64,000 nucleotides of DNA from JAUIIK01 sp963745675 (GTDB lineage: Bacteria; Chloroflexota; Chloroflexia; Thermomicrobiales; CFX8), in contig CAVUYM010000008.1 in the NCBI GenBank assembly GCA_963745675.1, positions 248,001 to 312,000 of the forward strand, given 5' to 3'. Made by a program: the position numbers and the translations under genes. The notes under the pieces were generated by a model. The model made no database searches, was not told the origin of the DNA, and saw only the letters and a program-made list of their open reading frames with translations. Of the stretch, positions 8,677-18,018 are shown piece after piece (the stretch's first letter is position 1; the number at the start of each line of letters is the position of its first letter).

Positions 8677-9920
8677 CCTTTGTCCTCTCGTACTGGCCCG
8701 GTGCGCAGCCAGATCGAGACGTGCGCTGGTTGGATCGTCGTGGAGATGACTCCTGTCAGTTCTGCCGTAAGCTGATCGAGGTCGACGGCGTCTCGCGCCG
8801 TGACGCCGAAAGTTTGGAGCGTTCGCTGCGCGTCATAGCGTCGGCGATAGAAGCGCCGGTTAACGAAGCGTTGTAGTCGATCGCGTACGGGCCTGAACAG
8901 CGCAAAGACGAGCAGGGTTGAGCCTGCCACGGCCAGGTCGTTGCCGCGCGTAAAGGGCTCGAGGATCAGTTGGAAGAGCAGCACGTTCGCGGCGAATCCG
9001 AGCAGCAGCAGCGCCGACAGCGAACCGTAGACGAGAGTGCGGTTGATCAGCCGGTCGATGTCATAGAGATTGTGCCGCAAGATCGCGATCCCGATCGCCA
9101 CCGGCAGGAGCGCGACGCCCATGATCGTGATGTAGCTTCCGACTGCAGCATTTCCTGACGTCACGGTGTCGCTGGTCTCAGTAACTATCACTTCAACTAT
9201 CACGCCGATGAGCGGGATAGGCGCTACGTACGCGAACCATTTGATTTGCAACCGTTCGACAGGCGTCGCTACCCGCAGGCGGACGAATACCGATGCAATA
9301 GCCCCAAGGAAAAGGATGGGAGTCACCGGTAACAGTTCATCGACCGCCAGATACGCATCGAATATCCGGGTCATCGACTCGATGCCGACAGGATTCATGA
9401 ACTGTGAGATTGCCTGATCCGACTCCGGGTCCAGCGGCCCGGGGCTGAACATTTCAACGGCGAAGCCCATGGCCAGCCAGATGCCGAGGAACCAGGCGAA
9501 GGGTCGCCAGCGGCGCGACGGCAGATGCCCGGTCGGGAAGAACAGCAGGCCGAACGTTGGCGCCACCGTGAACACAACCAGATAACTCCAGGCTCCCAGC
9601 CAGAAGAGCAACGTGATCTCGGGCAACGCTCCGGGTGCGGTCGTGGTGGTGTAGTCCGCGTAATAGATGGCCGTACCGGCGAGGGCATTCGTCAGCGAGG
9701 AGACCAGGAAAATCCAGCCGATGGGATTTCTCGGACGATGGATACACAGCAGCGCGCCGGCGGTTGCCAGCGAAAGAGTGATGGCAGTGAAAAGAAGTGC
9801 GTCATATGGATCATGTGATAGCCGATTATTGGCATACATGAGCAACAGGAAACTGAAAACAAGCGATATCGCGATCGTCCACAGCAACACCGCCAGCCAG
9901 GTTGTCCAGCGACCGCTCAC
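8673..9920 (-). CDS. Kinase-less ComP-like membrane sensor, array copy C
   Basis: An intact copy of 415 residues, and the best reference for the family. It opens with VSGRWTTWLAVLLWTIAIS (GTG start overlapping copy D's stop as GTGA). It has about eight TM segments; HRPRNPIGWIFL between TM2 and TM3; LLFFPTGHLPSRRWRPFAW; a basic loop (RLRVATPVERLQIKWFAYV); GIAILRHNLYDIDRLINRTL; ELGF-type TM pair; then VNRRFYRRRYDAQRTLQTFG and AELTGVISTTIQPAHVSIWLR. ComP and related kinases carry the same YDIDxxINRTLVYG segment before their catalytic part, which is absent here. Role inferred: membrane sensing without own catalysis, perhaps modulating another kinase or the divergent SARP regulator. Confidence 0.82.
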   Translation of the reverse strand: MSGRWTTWLAVLLWTIAISLVFSFLLLMYANNRLSHDPYDALLFTAITLSLATAGALLCIHRPRNPIGWIFLVSSLTNALAGTAIYYADYTTTTAPGALPEITLLFWLGAWSYLVVFTVAPTFGLLFFPTGHLPSRRWRPFAWFLGIWLAMGFAVEMFSPGPLDPESDQAISQFMNPVGIESMTRIFDAYLAVDELLPVTPILFLGAIASVFVRLRVATPVERLQIKWFAYVAPIPLIGVIVEVIVTETSDTVTSGNAAVGSYITIMGVALLPVAIGIAILRHNLYDIDRLINRTLVYGSLSALLLLGFAANVLLFQLILEPFTRGNDLAVAGSTLLVFALFRPVRDRLQRFVNRRFYRRRYDAQRTLQTFGVTARDAVDLDQLTAELTGVISTTIQPAHVSIWLRTGPVREDKG

Positions 9921-11185
9921 GATTGAACTTCCTCTGCAGCCGCAAAGCGTAGCCAGATTGAAACGTGTTCGGGCTGCATCGTGACTGCCACGATGCGCGT
10001 AAGTTCTCCAGTGAGCTGATTGAGATCAGCGGTGTCGCGAGCTGTCAAACCAAAGGACTGGAGCGTCCGCTCGGCATCGTACTTGCGGCGGTAAAATCGC
10101 CGATCGACAAAAAATTGGATTCGCCTGCGTGCTGGTCGAGCCAGCGCCGCCACTGAAATCGTCGTTCCCGCGACTGCGAGATTTGAACTGCCCGTCAGAG
10201 GATCTAGCAGGCGCTGCAGCAGCAAGACTCCCACAAGATAGCCGGCCCCAAGTAGTGTCGTCAGTGTGGCGTAGACGAGTGTGCGGTTGATTAAGCGATC
10301 GATGTCGTAAAGATGGTAGCGGAGAATGGCAACACCAACCGCGATTGGCACGATCACCAAAGCGAGCACAATGGCCGCTTTAGTCATCGCCTGTAACGTT
10401 GGATTGGCGACTACAGCGGGTAGATCGACTATTGTCAACAGCCCCACCTCAATTGGCAACACTGAGCTGGACCAGGCGAGCCACGTGAGCTGTTGGCGTT
10501 CGATGCCTTCAGCGCGCCGGAAACGCATGATTGAAGAGCCGATCGCAGCGACGAGCGTCAACGCGACCAGAGCGAGACCGATGTCCCTAAGCGCTTCGGT
10601 AAGACCGGCGAGGAGGCCGATTGCCAACGGATTGGGTGTGTTCGGGAAGCTGCCATTATCGAGCAGGCGCGGCGCGAACGAAAAAGAGAGCAATACCAGC
10701 ACTATGCCGATTGCGGCAGCGGGAAGCGCAGGCGCCCAGCGACGCGTAGCTGGCCGACCGTCTGGGAAGAGCAACAAGGCCGGGACGATGGGCGCCAGCG
10801 CAGCAAGGATGGCCCAGTTCTGTACCCAGACGGCATAGTCAGCGCCGGGCAACGCGCCAGGATGCCAGACGAGAGCGTAATTGGCCCAGACGTTGCTGAT
10901 TGCGGAGGCGGAATATGCCAGCCCCATCGCCAGAAAGAGCCAGCCTATTGGATTCTTCGGAAAACGCGCGGCGATCAAGGCTCCGACGGTTGCGAAACTG
11001 ATCTCGAAGATCGTTCCGGCTAGGACGGGGATGATGGGCACCTTTGATGCATGCGTGAGGCCGACAAGAATAGGCGTAGATGCAACCGCAAATGTCCAAA
11101 GCGCCCACGCGAAAACCGTGCTTGCGGTCCTGCGGTGCTGCGGTCTTGTCGTGTCACGATCTGCGTGATCCGCCACCACTCGCAT
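9917..11185 (-). CDS. Kinase-less ComP-like membrane sensor, array copy D
   Basis: Intact, about 422 residues. The ATG at 11185 follows copy E's stop by two bases and its ribosome binding site (GGAAGTAGGG) is made from the last codons of copy E; an earlier ATG at 11227 is less likely. Family landmarks are present: RFPKNPIGWLFLAMG, LLFPDGRPATRRWAP, RFRRAEGIERQQLTWLAW, AILRYHLYDIDRLINRTLVY, VDRRFYRRKYDAERTLQSFG. The last 60 bases of coding sequence are almost identical to those of copy E (both end IVAVTMQPEHVSIWLR), pointing to recent duplication or gene conversion between neighbours. No kinase domain. Confidence 0.8.
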   Translation of the reverse strand: MRVVADHADRDTTRPQHRRTASTVFAWALWTFAVASTPILVGLTHASKVPIIPVLAGTIFEISFATVGALIAARFPKNPIGWLFLAMGLAYSASAISNVWANYALVWHPGALPGADYAVWVQNWAILAALAPIVPALLLFPDGRPATRRWAPALPAAAIGIVLVLLSFSFAPRLLDNGSFPNTPNPLAIGLLAGLTEALRDIGLALVALTLVAAIGSSIMRFRRAEGIERQQLTWLAWSSSVLPIEVGLLTIVDLPAVVANPTLQAMTKAAIVLALVIVPIAVGVAILRYHLYDIDRLINRTLVYATLTTLLGAGYLVGVLLLQRLLDPLTGSSNLAVAGTTISVAALARPARRRIQFFVDRRFYRRKYDAERTLQSFGLTARDTADLNQLTGELTRIVAVTMQPEHVSIWLRFAAAEEVQS

Positions 11186-11187
11186 CC

Positions 11188-12510
11188 CTACTTCCGCTCG
11201 CTCTGCAACGATGGCGAACGCAACCAAATAGAAACGTGCTCCGGTTGCATCGTGACTGCAACGATGCGCGTAAGTTCTCCGGAAATCTGGTCGAGGTCGA
11301 CAGCGTCCCGGGCCGCGATGCCAAATGCGTGAAGCGTCCGTTGGGCATCATATTGCTGTCGGTAGAAGCGGCGATCGACGCCTGACTGGACTCGCGATCG
11401 CAACGGACGAAACAACGCGGCGACGACCAACGTCGATGCAGCGGTGATGACGGGTGAAGATTCACTTGTTACGGCCCTGAACAAACCACTGAGGATGAAG
11501 ACACTGGCGAGATAGGTCATCAGGAGGCTGAGCGTCACAATAGCGTAGGTCAGCGACCGATTGATAATGCGGTCAATAGCCCAGAGGTGATAGCGCGATA
11601 CGGCAATTGCCAGCGTCAGCGGGATAGTCAGAAAGGCCACATTATGCACGGTATAGAGGATCACATCGGCAAGCACAACCCGCGTTGGAGAAGCCACTGG
11701 CCATTCGATTGGCTTGTAGCCCGTCAAGAAGTCCCCGATAGCGAATTCAACGAGAACTATCCCTAGACCAAGCCCAAACCATTTGGTTTGCTGTCGCTCA
11801 ACTGGATTTGAGATGCGCCGGTAGCGCCAGAATTGAGTGGCAATCGCCAGTGTGGCGCAAATTGGGATAAATGCGGCGGATAACAAAGGGATTGGCCATG
11901 ACAGCATGTCGAACGGACTATTGGGGAAGAACAGGGCACCTACACCGGCCAGGAGCCAAACCGCGGCGAGCACTCGGGTTGCGCGAGGCTGAAAGTGTCC
12001 ATCAGGAAATAGAAGCAGCAACCAAAGAACCAGTGTGAAGCCGACGGTCTCAACTGTTGTTCCGATTGCTGCTCGCAGTGGTTCGGTTTCTGCCATTGCC
12101 TGGAGTACGCGCGGGTCGACATCGGCGACAGGAAGAGCGAGGAGGAAGAATGACACGAACATGGCCACGCGTTCGCCGGATTTGCGCCGGAAGAGTAGTA
12201 AGGCACTCAAGTAACAGACCGCTGCTCTGACCACGTAAAGCGCCAAAACGTAGCTGGCGTAAAGCCCGGCGGGGATGTGCAGATGGCCCAGTCCCTCACG
12301 GACGACTGTTGCGGGCGCCGGGTTCGTCGTGAACCAGGCCAGAGTCTCTTTTGCAAATCGTTCTGGCAATTCCCAGATGAAGAAGGTCAGTGAGAGAAGC
12401 GCGAGTACCACCCAACCAGCCTGCACGAGCAGAAGGAGGTGCCCGTGTCGTTCGGAATCCGATTGAGTGATCGTTGACTTCATTTGTGCTGTCCGACCAC
12501 GGGAACTCAT
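11188..12510 (-). CDS. Kinase-less ComP-like membrane sensor, array copy E (divergent N-terminus)
   Basis: About 440 residues. The start is uncertain: ATG at 12510 (after GGTGGATAAA) or 12483. The N-terminal half differs from the other copies, with a larger periplasmic segment between TM1 and TM2 (WELPERFAKETLAWFTTNPAPATVVREGLG) and VVRAAVCYLSALLLFRRKSGERVAMF. It then rejoins the family: LLLFPDGHFQPRATRVLAAVW, RYRRISNPVERQQTKWFGLG, VSRYHLWAIDRIINRSLTYA, VDRRFYRQQYDAQRTLHAFG. A different extracytoplasmic loop suggests a different ligand from its neighbours. This is the only full copy separated from its upstream neighbour by a real gap (12511-12574). Confidence 0.78.
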   Translation of the reverse strand: MSSRGRTAQMKSTITQSDSERHGHLLLLVQAGWVVLALLSLTFFIWELPERFAKETLAWFTTNPAPATVVREGLGHLHIPAGLYASYVLALYVVRAAVCYLSALLLFRRKSGERVAMFVSFFLLALPVADVDPRVLQAMAETEPLRAAIGTTVETVGFTLVLWLLLLFPDGHFQPRATRVLAAVWLLAGVGALFFPNSPFDMLSWPIPLLSAAFIPICATLAIATQFWRYRRISNPVERQQTKWFGLGLGIVLVEFAIGDFLTGYKPIEWPVASPTRVVLADVILYTVHNVAFLTIPLTLAIAVSRYHLWAIDRIINRSLTYAIVTLSLLMTYLASVFILSGLFRAVTSESSPVITAASTLVVAALFRPLRSRVQSGVDRRFYRQQYDAQRTLHAFGIAARDAVDLDQISGELTRIVAVTMQPEHVSIWLRSPSLQSERK

Positions 12511-12574
12511 TTTATCCACCCGATGTGTTTGGCAGGGCGGGACAATCTTTCTAGGGCAAAATATGATCTCTGGC

Positions 12575-12703
12575 CTATTGTGTATGAACCGGATGGTCCA
12601 CAGTCGGCCCGTTGGGATGAGCCACACAGATATATGTGACGGTCAGCAGTATCGACAGAGACCAAACCAAAGCGGCAAGCAGACTTGTCCATCGGATACT
12701 CAT
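12575..12703 (-). CDS. 42-residue remnant of a seventh array paralogue
   Basis: The ATG overlaps the stop of copy F (ATGA). The product begins MSIRWTSLLAALVWSLSILL, matching the first TM segment of copies B, C and F (the M-x-x-RWT-x-x-L pattern), then ends after about 20 unrelated residues (VAHPNGPTVDHPVHTQ). It has no counterpart to the remaining seven TM segments. It is either the stub left after deletion of a paralogue or a genuine one-TM peptide translated by coupling. The stub reading is more likely. Confidence 0.6.
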   Translation of the reverse strand: MSIRWTSLLAALVWSLSILLTVTYICVAHPNGPTVDHPVHTQ

Positions 12704-13936
12704 CTTCGCACCTCCCGGGCCGGCGCCGCTCGTAGCCAGACTGAGACATGCCTGGGTTGAATCGTTGCCGAAACGACAGACGTGAGCTCGTCAGTGATCT
12801 GATCGAGGTCAACGGCATCGCGGGCTCTCACGCCAAAAGATTGAAGCGTCTGCTGGGCATCGTATCGTTGCCGATAAAAGCGCCGGTCGACGAACGACTG
12901 TAGGCGGTCACGGAGCGGACGCATCAGCGCGAAAACGATCAGTGTTGAACCAGCCACGGCCAGATCGTTCCCGCGCGTGAAGGGCTCGAGCATTAGTTGG
13001 AACAGAAGCACGTTCGCGGCGAATCCAAGAATGAGCAGGGCGGTCAACGAGCCGTAGACGAGTGAGCGGTTGATCAGGTGGTCGATGTCGTAGAGCTGAT
13101 GACGCAAGATGGCCACTCCGATAGCAGCCGGTAGCGCAGCAACTCCGAAAAGGAAAAAGTAGGCTGAGATGTCGATCTGTAGAGAATGAGCCATCGACTG
13201 GATCGGCGGGGTGACATCCACCAGGATGGCTAGCACCTGGATCCCGGCCGCGTATGCGAACCACTTGAGTTGTTGGCGTTCCACCCTGCCCGCGCCATGC
13301 AACCGAAAGAAGAGCGATGCAACCGACCCAACGATCAGCATGACGATTCCCAGCGTGGCGATCGCAGTTACGCCGTCGATGATTCCACCCAGTGCGTCGA
13401 TGCCAAGAGGATTGCTCCCATTTTGGAGCCGTCCTTCCTCATCCAGCGATCCCGGCTTCAACATGGCAGTCAGAATGAGGAGAGCTATTCCAGCGGCTCC
13501 CAGCCAGGCCAGGTATTTCCAGCGCTGAGAAGGCAGCCTGCCCGTGGGAAAGAGCAGAATGCCAAAGGTTGGAGGGATGACAAAGGCGATGACCCACGCC
13601 CAGCTCGCGACCCAGAACAGTAGCGTCAACTGAGGCAGGTCGCTCCATTCAGGTTTGGCGAAGTAGTCGGCATATTGGTCGGCGACTCCGACTACCATCT
13701 GTGCAGTAGCGCCCGATAGAAAGATCCAGCCGATTGGATTGGCGGGGCGGTGCAGCGCGAGCAGGACTCCGACAATAGACATGGAAAGGAAGGCCGCTGC
13801 GAAGAAGACGGCTTCGCTCTGAAGGTAGAAGAAGATTCCTCCGTTCACCGTGCCAGAGCAGCAGCTGGAAGGCAAAGAGCACTATTGAAGATATCCACAG
13901 TACGATCGCCAGCCAGTTTGTCCATCGAGTGTTCAA
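12700..13936 (-). CDS. Kinase-less ComP-like membrane sensor, array copy F (first; frameshift near N-terminus)
   Basis: First gene of the array, about 411 residues if the frame is repaired. A TTG at 13936 starts MNTRWTNWLAIVLWISSIVLF; the frame breaks near 13860 and continues as GTVNGGIFFYLQSEAVFFAAAF. Then come HRPANPIGWIFL, LLFPTGRLPSQRWKYLAW, RLHGAGRVERQQLKWFAYA, AILRHQLYDIDHLINRSLVY and VDRRFYRQRYDAQQTLQSFG, ending at IQPRHVSVWLRAAPAREVRR. It shares long blocks with copies B and C (NVLLFQLMLEPFTRGNDLAV). The intergenic 13937-14143 region separates it from the divergent SARP gene, so both probably share one regulatory region. Confidence 0.76.
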
Positions 13937-14143
13937 CAGGGCATCTCATTCGATTTGCACCGGCGCATCGCTATCGGTCCATAGACCATGGTGAGCAACT
14001 TCCGTCTTTCGTGCTCTGAAGCTATCCTCTCCATATTCCGCAATATAAGCGGGGCAGCGTAACGAGATCGTAACGGTCGGTCCGCTATTCTAGTAATCGT
14101 TGCGATTGCTTTGTTGATGTTTTGAGGATCGATCGGAGTCTGG

Positions 14144-17009
14144 GTGTCGCGTTTGCACGTTCGGTTGCTTGGCTCGCCGGGGATCGAACTGGACGATAAA
14201 CCAATCGTCGTCGACACCCGCAAAGCCATTGCTCTGCTTGCCTATCTCGTCGTAACGCGGCAGCAGCATCGGCGAGACAGTTTGGCCGCCCTCTTCTGGC
14301 CCGAATCGGAGCAATCTCGGGCGCGCGCATCGTTGCGTCGAACTCTTTCCAGCCTCAATACTGCTATCGGCCCCGATTGGCTGGTGACCACACGGGAAAC
14401 GATCGGTTTCCAACCCGCTGGCGAATTTGCGCTGGACCTCGATGACTTCCATGGCAAGTTGGATTTCGCTCGTGAGAGCGGTGAGCCGGCATTTGATGAG
14501 CTCAATGCTGCGGTCAGCCTCTACCGGGATGACTTCATGGCTGGTTTTGCGCTGCGGGACAGCCCGCCCTTTGATGATTGGCAGTACATTCAGGCTGATG
14601 CCGCGCGTCGCGATCTCATCTGGGCTCTCGACCAGCTCACTGCTCAGTGCATTGCGAAGCAACAATGGGATGCAGCGATTCAACATGCGCAACGCTGGCT
14701 CGGCGTCGATCAACTGCAAGAACCGGCCCACCGACAGTTGATTCAAATCTACGGAGCGATCGGCGATCGCGCCTCGGCTATCCGCCAGTATCGAGAGTGC
14801 GTTCAGTTACTGGATAGCGAACTTGGCGTCGGACCATTGGAAGAGACGACGGCTCTCTATCAGGCGATCATGGAGAGCCAGCCGCTGGCGCCAGAGCCAG
14901 CCTCCCGTCCCCGGTCGAGTCAATCAGCCGATGCGAAGATCGCCGCGCCCTTCCCTCTCGTCGGCCGCTCTGCAGAACGAGATGCTCTTCTGGCCCGCTA
15001 TGAATCGATCGAAGAGCGAGGGCACCTGATCGTCATCGAAGGAGAGGCGGGGATAGGCAAGACACGTCTTGCCAGCGAACTGGTTGACTATGTACACGCT
15101 CGAAATTCTCCAGTCGTTTCGACTACTTGCTATCTGGGTGAGTCCGATCTTGCCTACGGTGTCATTGGCGGAATCCTTCGCTCGGGCAGGGATGCCACAG
15201 ACGCGGCGGAAAGTCTTCAGAATTTGCCGCCGCATGTACGCGGCGAGGTCTCCAGACTACTGCCGGAACTGGCCGACTACGCTTCCCCGTTACCTCCCCC
15301 ACTGGACTCACCGGGTGCGCTCGACCGCTTCTATGACGCAGTCATTCAAACGCTTGCGGCGTTCGACGTATCGGATGCGCCGCTGCTGCTCTTTCTCGAT
15401 GATCTTCAGTGGGCTGACGACGCTTCCATGAACCTCCTCTCCTATCTGATTCGGCGTTTGCAGCGATTGCCTGTTTGCTTGCTGGTCACCTGGCGCACTG
15501 AAGATGTTTCGTCCACTCACCGGTTACGCGAACTGCTTGCCCGGGCTCAACGCGATGGAGTCGCAACGCTGCTGCCCCTCAACCCGCTCACGATCGGCGA
15601 CATCTCGGAGCTGGTTGGCAATGCGGCACCGGACTATGACGCGAAGATCGTTCAGGAACTCTATGAGGAATCAGAAGGCATACCCTTTTTCGCGGTTGAG
15701 TATCTGGCTCATGTTGATGAATGGCGGCAATCGAGCGAACCGAATTGGCCGACTCCGGGCGGTGTTCGCGACCTGATTCACTCTCGCCTCCATGCGGTTG
15801 GCGACACCGGGCAACAACTGCTGACGACCGCTGCAGTGATTGGGCGTTCCTTCGACTTTGATCTGTTGCGCGAAGTCAGCGGCCGTACCGAGATGGAGTC
15901 GGTCGAGACGCTCGACCAGACTCATGAGTGGTGGCCTCATTCGAGAGTCGGGTGCTCCTGCACCGGCAACGATCACCTATGACTTCAGCCATGAAAAGGT
16001 GCGCACGCTGATCTATGAGGAGACGAGTCTGGCGCGCCGTCGCTTGATCCACCGGCGACTTGCCGGCGCACTGGAGCGACGATCCCATCGGCGCGAGGAA
16101 ACAGGTGGCCTCGCAGGACAGATCGCCTTTCATCTACGTCTGGCCGGACTGGAGGATCAGGCCGCCCACTTCTATCGGCAAGCCGGCGACCACGCGCGTG
16201 CTCTTTATGGCAACGCGGAAGCACTCAGCCACTACCAGACGGCTCTCGCGCTCGGTGATCCTCATCCGGATCAGCTGCACGAAGCGATCGGCGATCTGCA
16301 AACCCTCAGTGGTAGCTACGCAGAGGCGTTGCGAAGCTACGAGGCAGCTGCCGCGCACGCCGGCGAATTCCGCATTCCATTCATCGAGCAGAAACTTGGC
16401 GCGGTGCATCAACGGCTGGGCGATTGGGAAATCGCTGAGGGCCACTATGCAGCCGCATTTGGCGGTTTCGCAGATGATCAGGCAGCGGAACGTGCCCGGG
16501 CACTTGCCGACTGGAGTCTGACCGCTCATCAGAGCGGAGACACTGCACGTGCCCAGGAGATCGGCCAAAAGGCTCTGCGCCTTGCAGTCGTTTCGAAAGA
16601 TAAAGGGACGCTCGCACAAACGCATAACCTGCTCGGGATACTGGCGCGGAGCCAGGGCGATGCCGTGGAAACGGCAAGGCGTTTGGAGCAAAGCCTGAGA
16701 TTCGCCAACGCTATGGCCGAACCGGGCGCCCGGATTGCCGCCCTGAACAACCTGGCTCTCGTCTGCGCCGACCAGCGCGAGATCGAGCGGGCAACCAGCC
16801 TGACTGAAGAGGCGCTGGAACTCTGCCGCGCTCAGGGGGATCGCCACCGTGAAGCAGCGCTGCTCAACAACCTGGCCGATTTCTGTCACATGGTTGGCGA
16901 TGAAGAGCGCTCAATGACCTACTTGAAAGAGGCAGTCGCGATCTTCGCCGAGATCGGCCAGCGCACCGATTCCGTCCGCCCGGAGATCTGGAAGCTTGTT
17001 GAGTGGTAG
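14144..17009 (+). CDS. SARP/AfsR-type regulator: winged helix, BTAD, NTPase, TPR (frameshift)
   Basis: Reconstructed length is about 950 residues. Residues 1-95 form an OmpR-like winged-helix domain (RLLGSPGIELDDKPI, LLAYLVVTRQQHRRDSLAALFWPE). Residues about 95-250 are the bacterial transcriptional activation domain with TPR-like helices (YRDDFMAGFALRDSPPFDDW, EPAHRQLIQIYGAIGDRASAIRQYREC). A STAND/AAA-like NTPase follows, with Walker A EGEAGIGKTRLAS and Walker B LLLFLDDLQWADD. The rest holds TPR repeats (e.g. ALNNLALVCADQREIERATSL). The frame breaks near 15925, where one extra A turns LDQLMSGGLIRE into LDQTHEW. GTG start with GGAG upstream. The family binds direct repeats upstream of target promoters. 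The divergent sensor array is the obvious candidate target or partner; this is inference. Confidence 0.86.
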
Positions 17010-17022
17010 AGGGCTGCGAGAG

Positions 17023-17446
17023 TTAGGGAACCAGATCAAAGGCTTCAACATGAACTGGCCTGACTACTGAGAAGTGCCGCCGATCGAAGGTTGCGATAGT
17101 TGTGATGCCAAGTCGCTCGGCTGCTGCGACGATCGAAGCATCGACCGTGCCAAGCGGGAAGTCGCGGTATTGCGTCACAAGCTCTAGCGATTCGAAACCA
17201 ATCGTCTGGCTCGACCGGTTCGATGGTGAAATCATCGCTCGCCAGGTCCGCCAGGAATCTCACCTCCGCCTGGGAACCGATCCGATTCGATACGAAATGG
17301 ACTACTTCCGGTACGACGAGTATTGGAACATAGAGTGTGCCCGAGTAACCAGAGATGAAATCCAGAGCGGCTATGTGGTGCTGGTCGTCGCGGTCAATGT
17401 ATGCGTAAAGCGGTCCGGCATCGACGACGATCAATCCTTTTTCCAC
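17023..17446 (-). CDS. PIN-domain toxin, VapC family (frameshift)
   Basis: The reconstructed protein is about 140 residues with PIN-domain acidic residues: Asp in LIVVDAGPLYAYID, Glu in VPEVVHFV, and Asp in GTVDASIVAAAERLG plus TIATFDRRHF. The frame breaks near 17188, where an extra A separates DDWFRIA from ELVTQYRDFPLG. VapC toxins are Mg-dependent RNases that cleave tRNA or rRNA. The start GTG lies inside the end of the antitoxin gene, so the two are translationally coupled. The gene is convergent with the SARP regulator, 13 bases away. If the frame break is real the toxin is dead. Confidence 0.8.
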
Positions 17447-17655
17447 TCAATGGCAAGGAGTTCTTCGATGCGTTCCGAAATGTCAGTCTCGCCACTGCCT
17501 CCGGCCGCGGCTGCTCGGAGCTTTCGGGTTGGTTTCCCACGGTATGCGTTGAGCGCTTCCCAGACAATCTCTTCTATCGGTGTCTCGCGGCGACTTGCCT
17601 CTTCTTGAAGCCAGTCCTCGAATTGGTCCGGGATCTGGATGGTGATGCTCTTCAT
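17431..17655 (-). CDS. Ribbon-helix-helix antitoxin, cognate to the PIN toxin
   Basis: A 74-residue protein with an N-terminal ribbon (MKSITIQIPDQFEDWLQEEA) and helices (TPIEEIVWEALNAYRG) typical of CopG/Arc/MetJ-like antitoxins, and an acidic C-terminal toxin-binding tail (SERIEELLAIEWKKD). Its stop codon lies inside the toxin gene and its start overlaps the stop of a paralogous antitoxin gene (ATGA). Antitoxins of this type neutralise VapC and repress their own operon. Confidence 0.72.
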   Translation of the reverse strand: MKSITIQIPDQFEDWLQEEASRRETPIEEIVWEALNAYRGKPTRKLRAAAAGGSGETDISERIEELLAIEWKKD

Positions 17656-17960
17656 TGCGTTCCTGGGTTTCCTGAGCTCGTCGACAATGGTGGCCGACGG
17701 GCTTGAGGTGACCGGTCACTGTCCGGATCGATGTGCTGCCCCCAATCAGCGGCAAGAATCTCTTCGACCCGTGCTGATAGATCTGTCTCTCCACTGTACC
17801 CGGCACCTTCGGATCTGAAGGCACGCGGTAGCTTGGATCGATATCGATAGGCGTAGATTGCTTCCCTGACAAGCGCTTCGACCGACGTCTCACGGCGGGC
17901 AGCTTCGTTACAAAGCCACTGCTCGTATTGTTCTGGTAGTTCGATTGTAATTTGTTTCAT
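17652..17960 (-). CDS. Second ribbon-helix-helix antitoxin paralogue
   Basis: A 102-residue paralogue of the next gene: MKQITIELPEQYEQWLCNEA, ETSVEALVREAIYAYRYR, GETDLSARVEEILAADWGQ. Similarity ends at AADWG, where the cognate antitoxin has AIEWKKD and stops; about 27 low-complexity residues follow (QHIDPDSDRSPQARRPPLST). That tail lies where a second toxin gene would begin, so this may be an antitoxin left from a duplicated toxin-antitoxin unit whose toxin was deleted. It is first in the operon and probably contributes the main DNA-binding repressor. Nothing upstream on the same strand is coupled to it. Confidence 0.65.
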   Translation of the reverse strand: MKQITIELPEQYEQWLCNEAARRETSVEALVREAIYAYRYRSKLPRAFRSEGAGYSGETDLSARVEEILAADWGQHIDPDSDRSPQARRPPLSTSSGNPGTQ

Positions 17961-18018
17961 GTCGCCGATCCCGCGTACAGGCTAGAACGCTCGCACCGGA
18001 CTATTTCTTGTTCACTTT

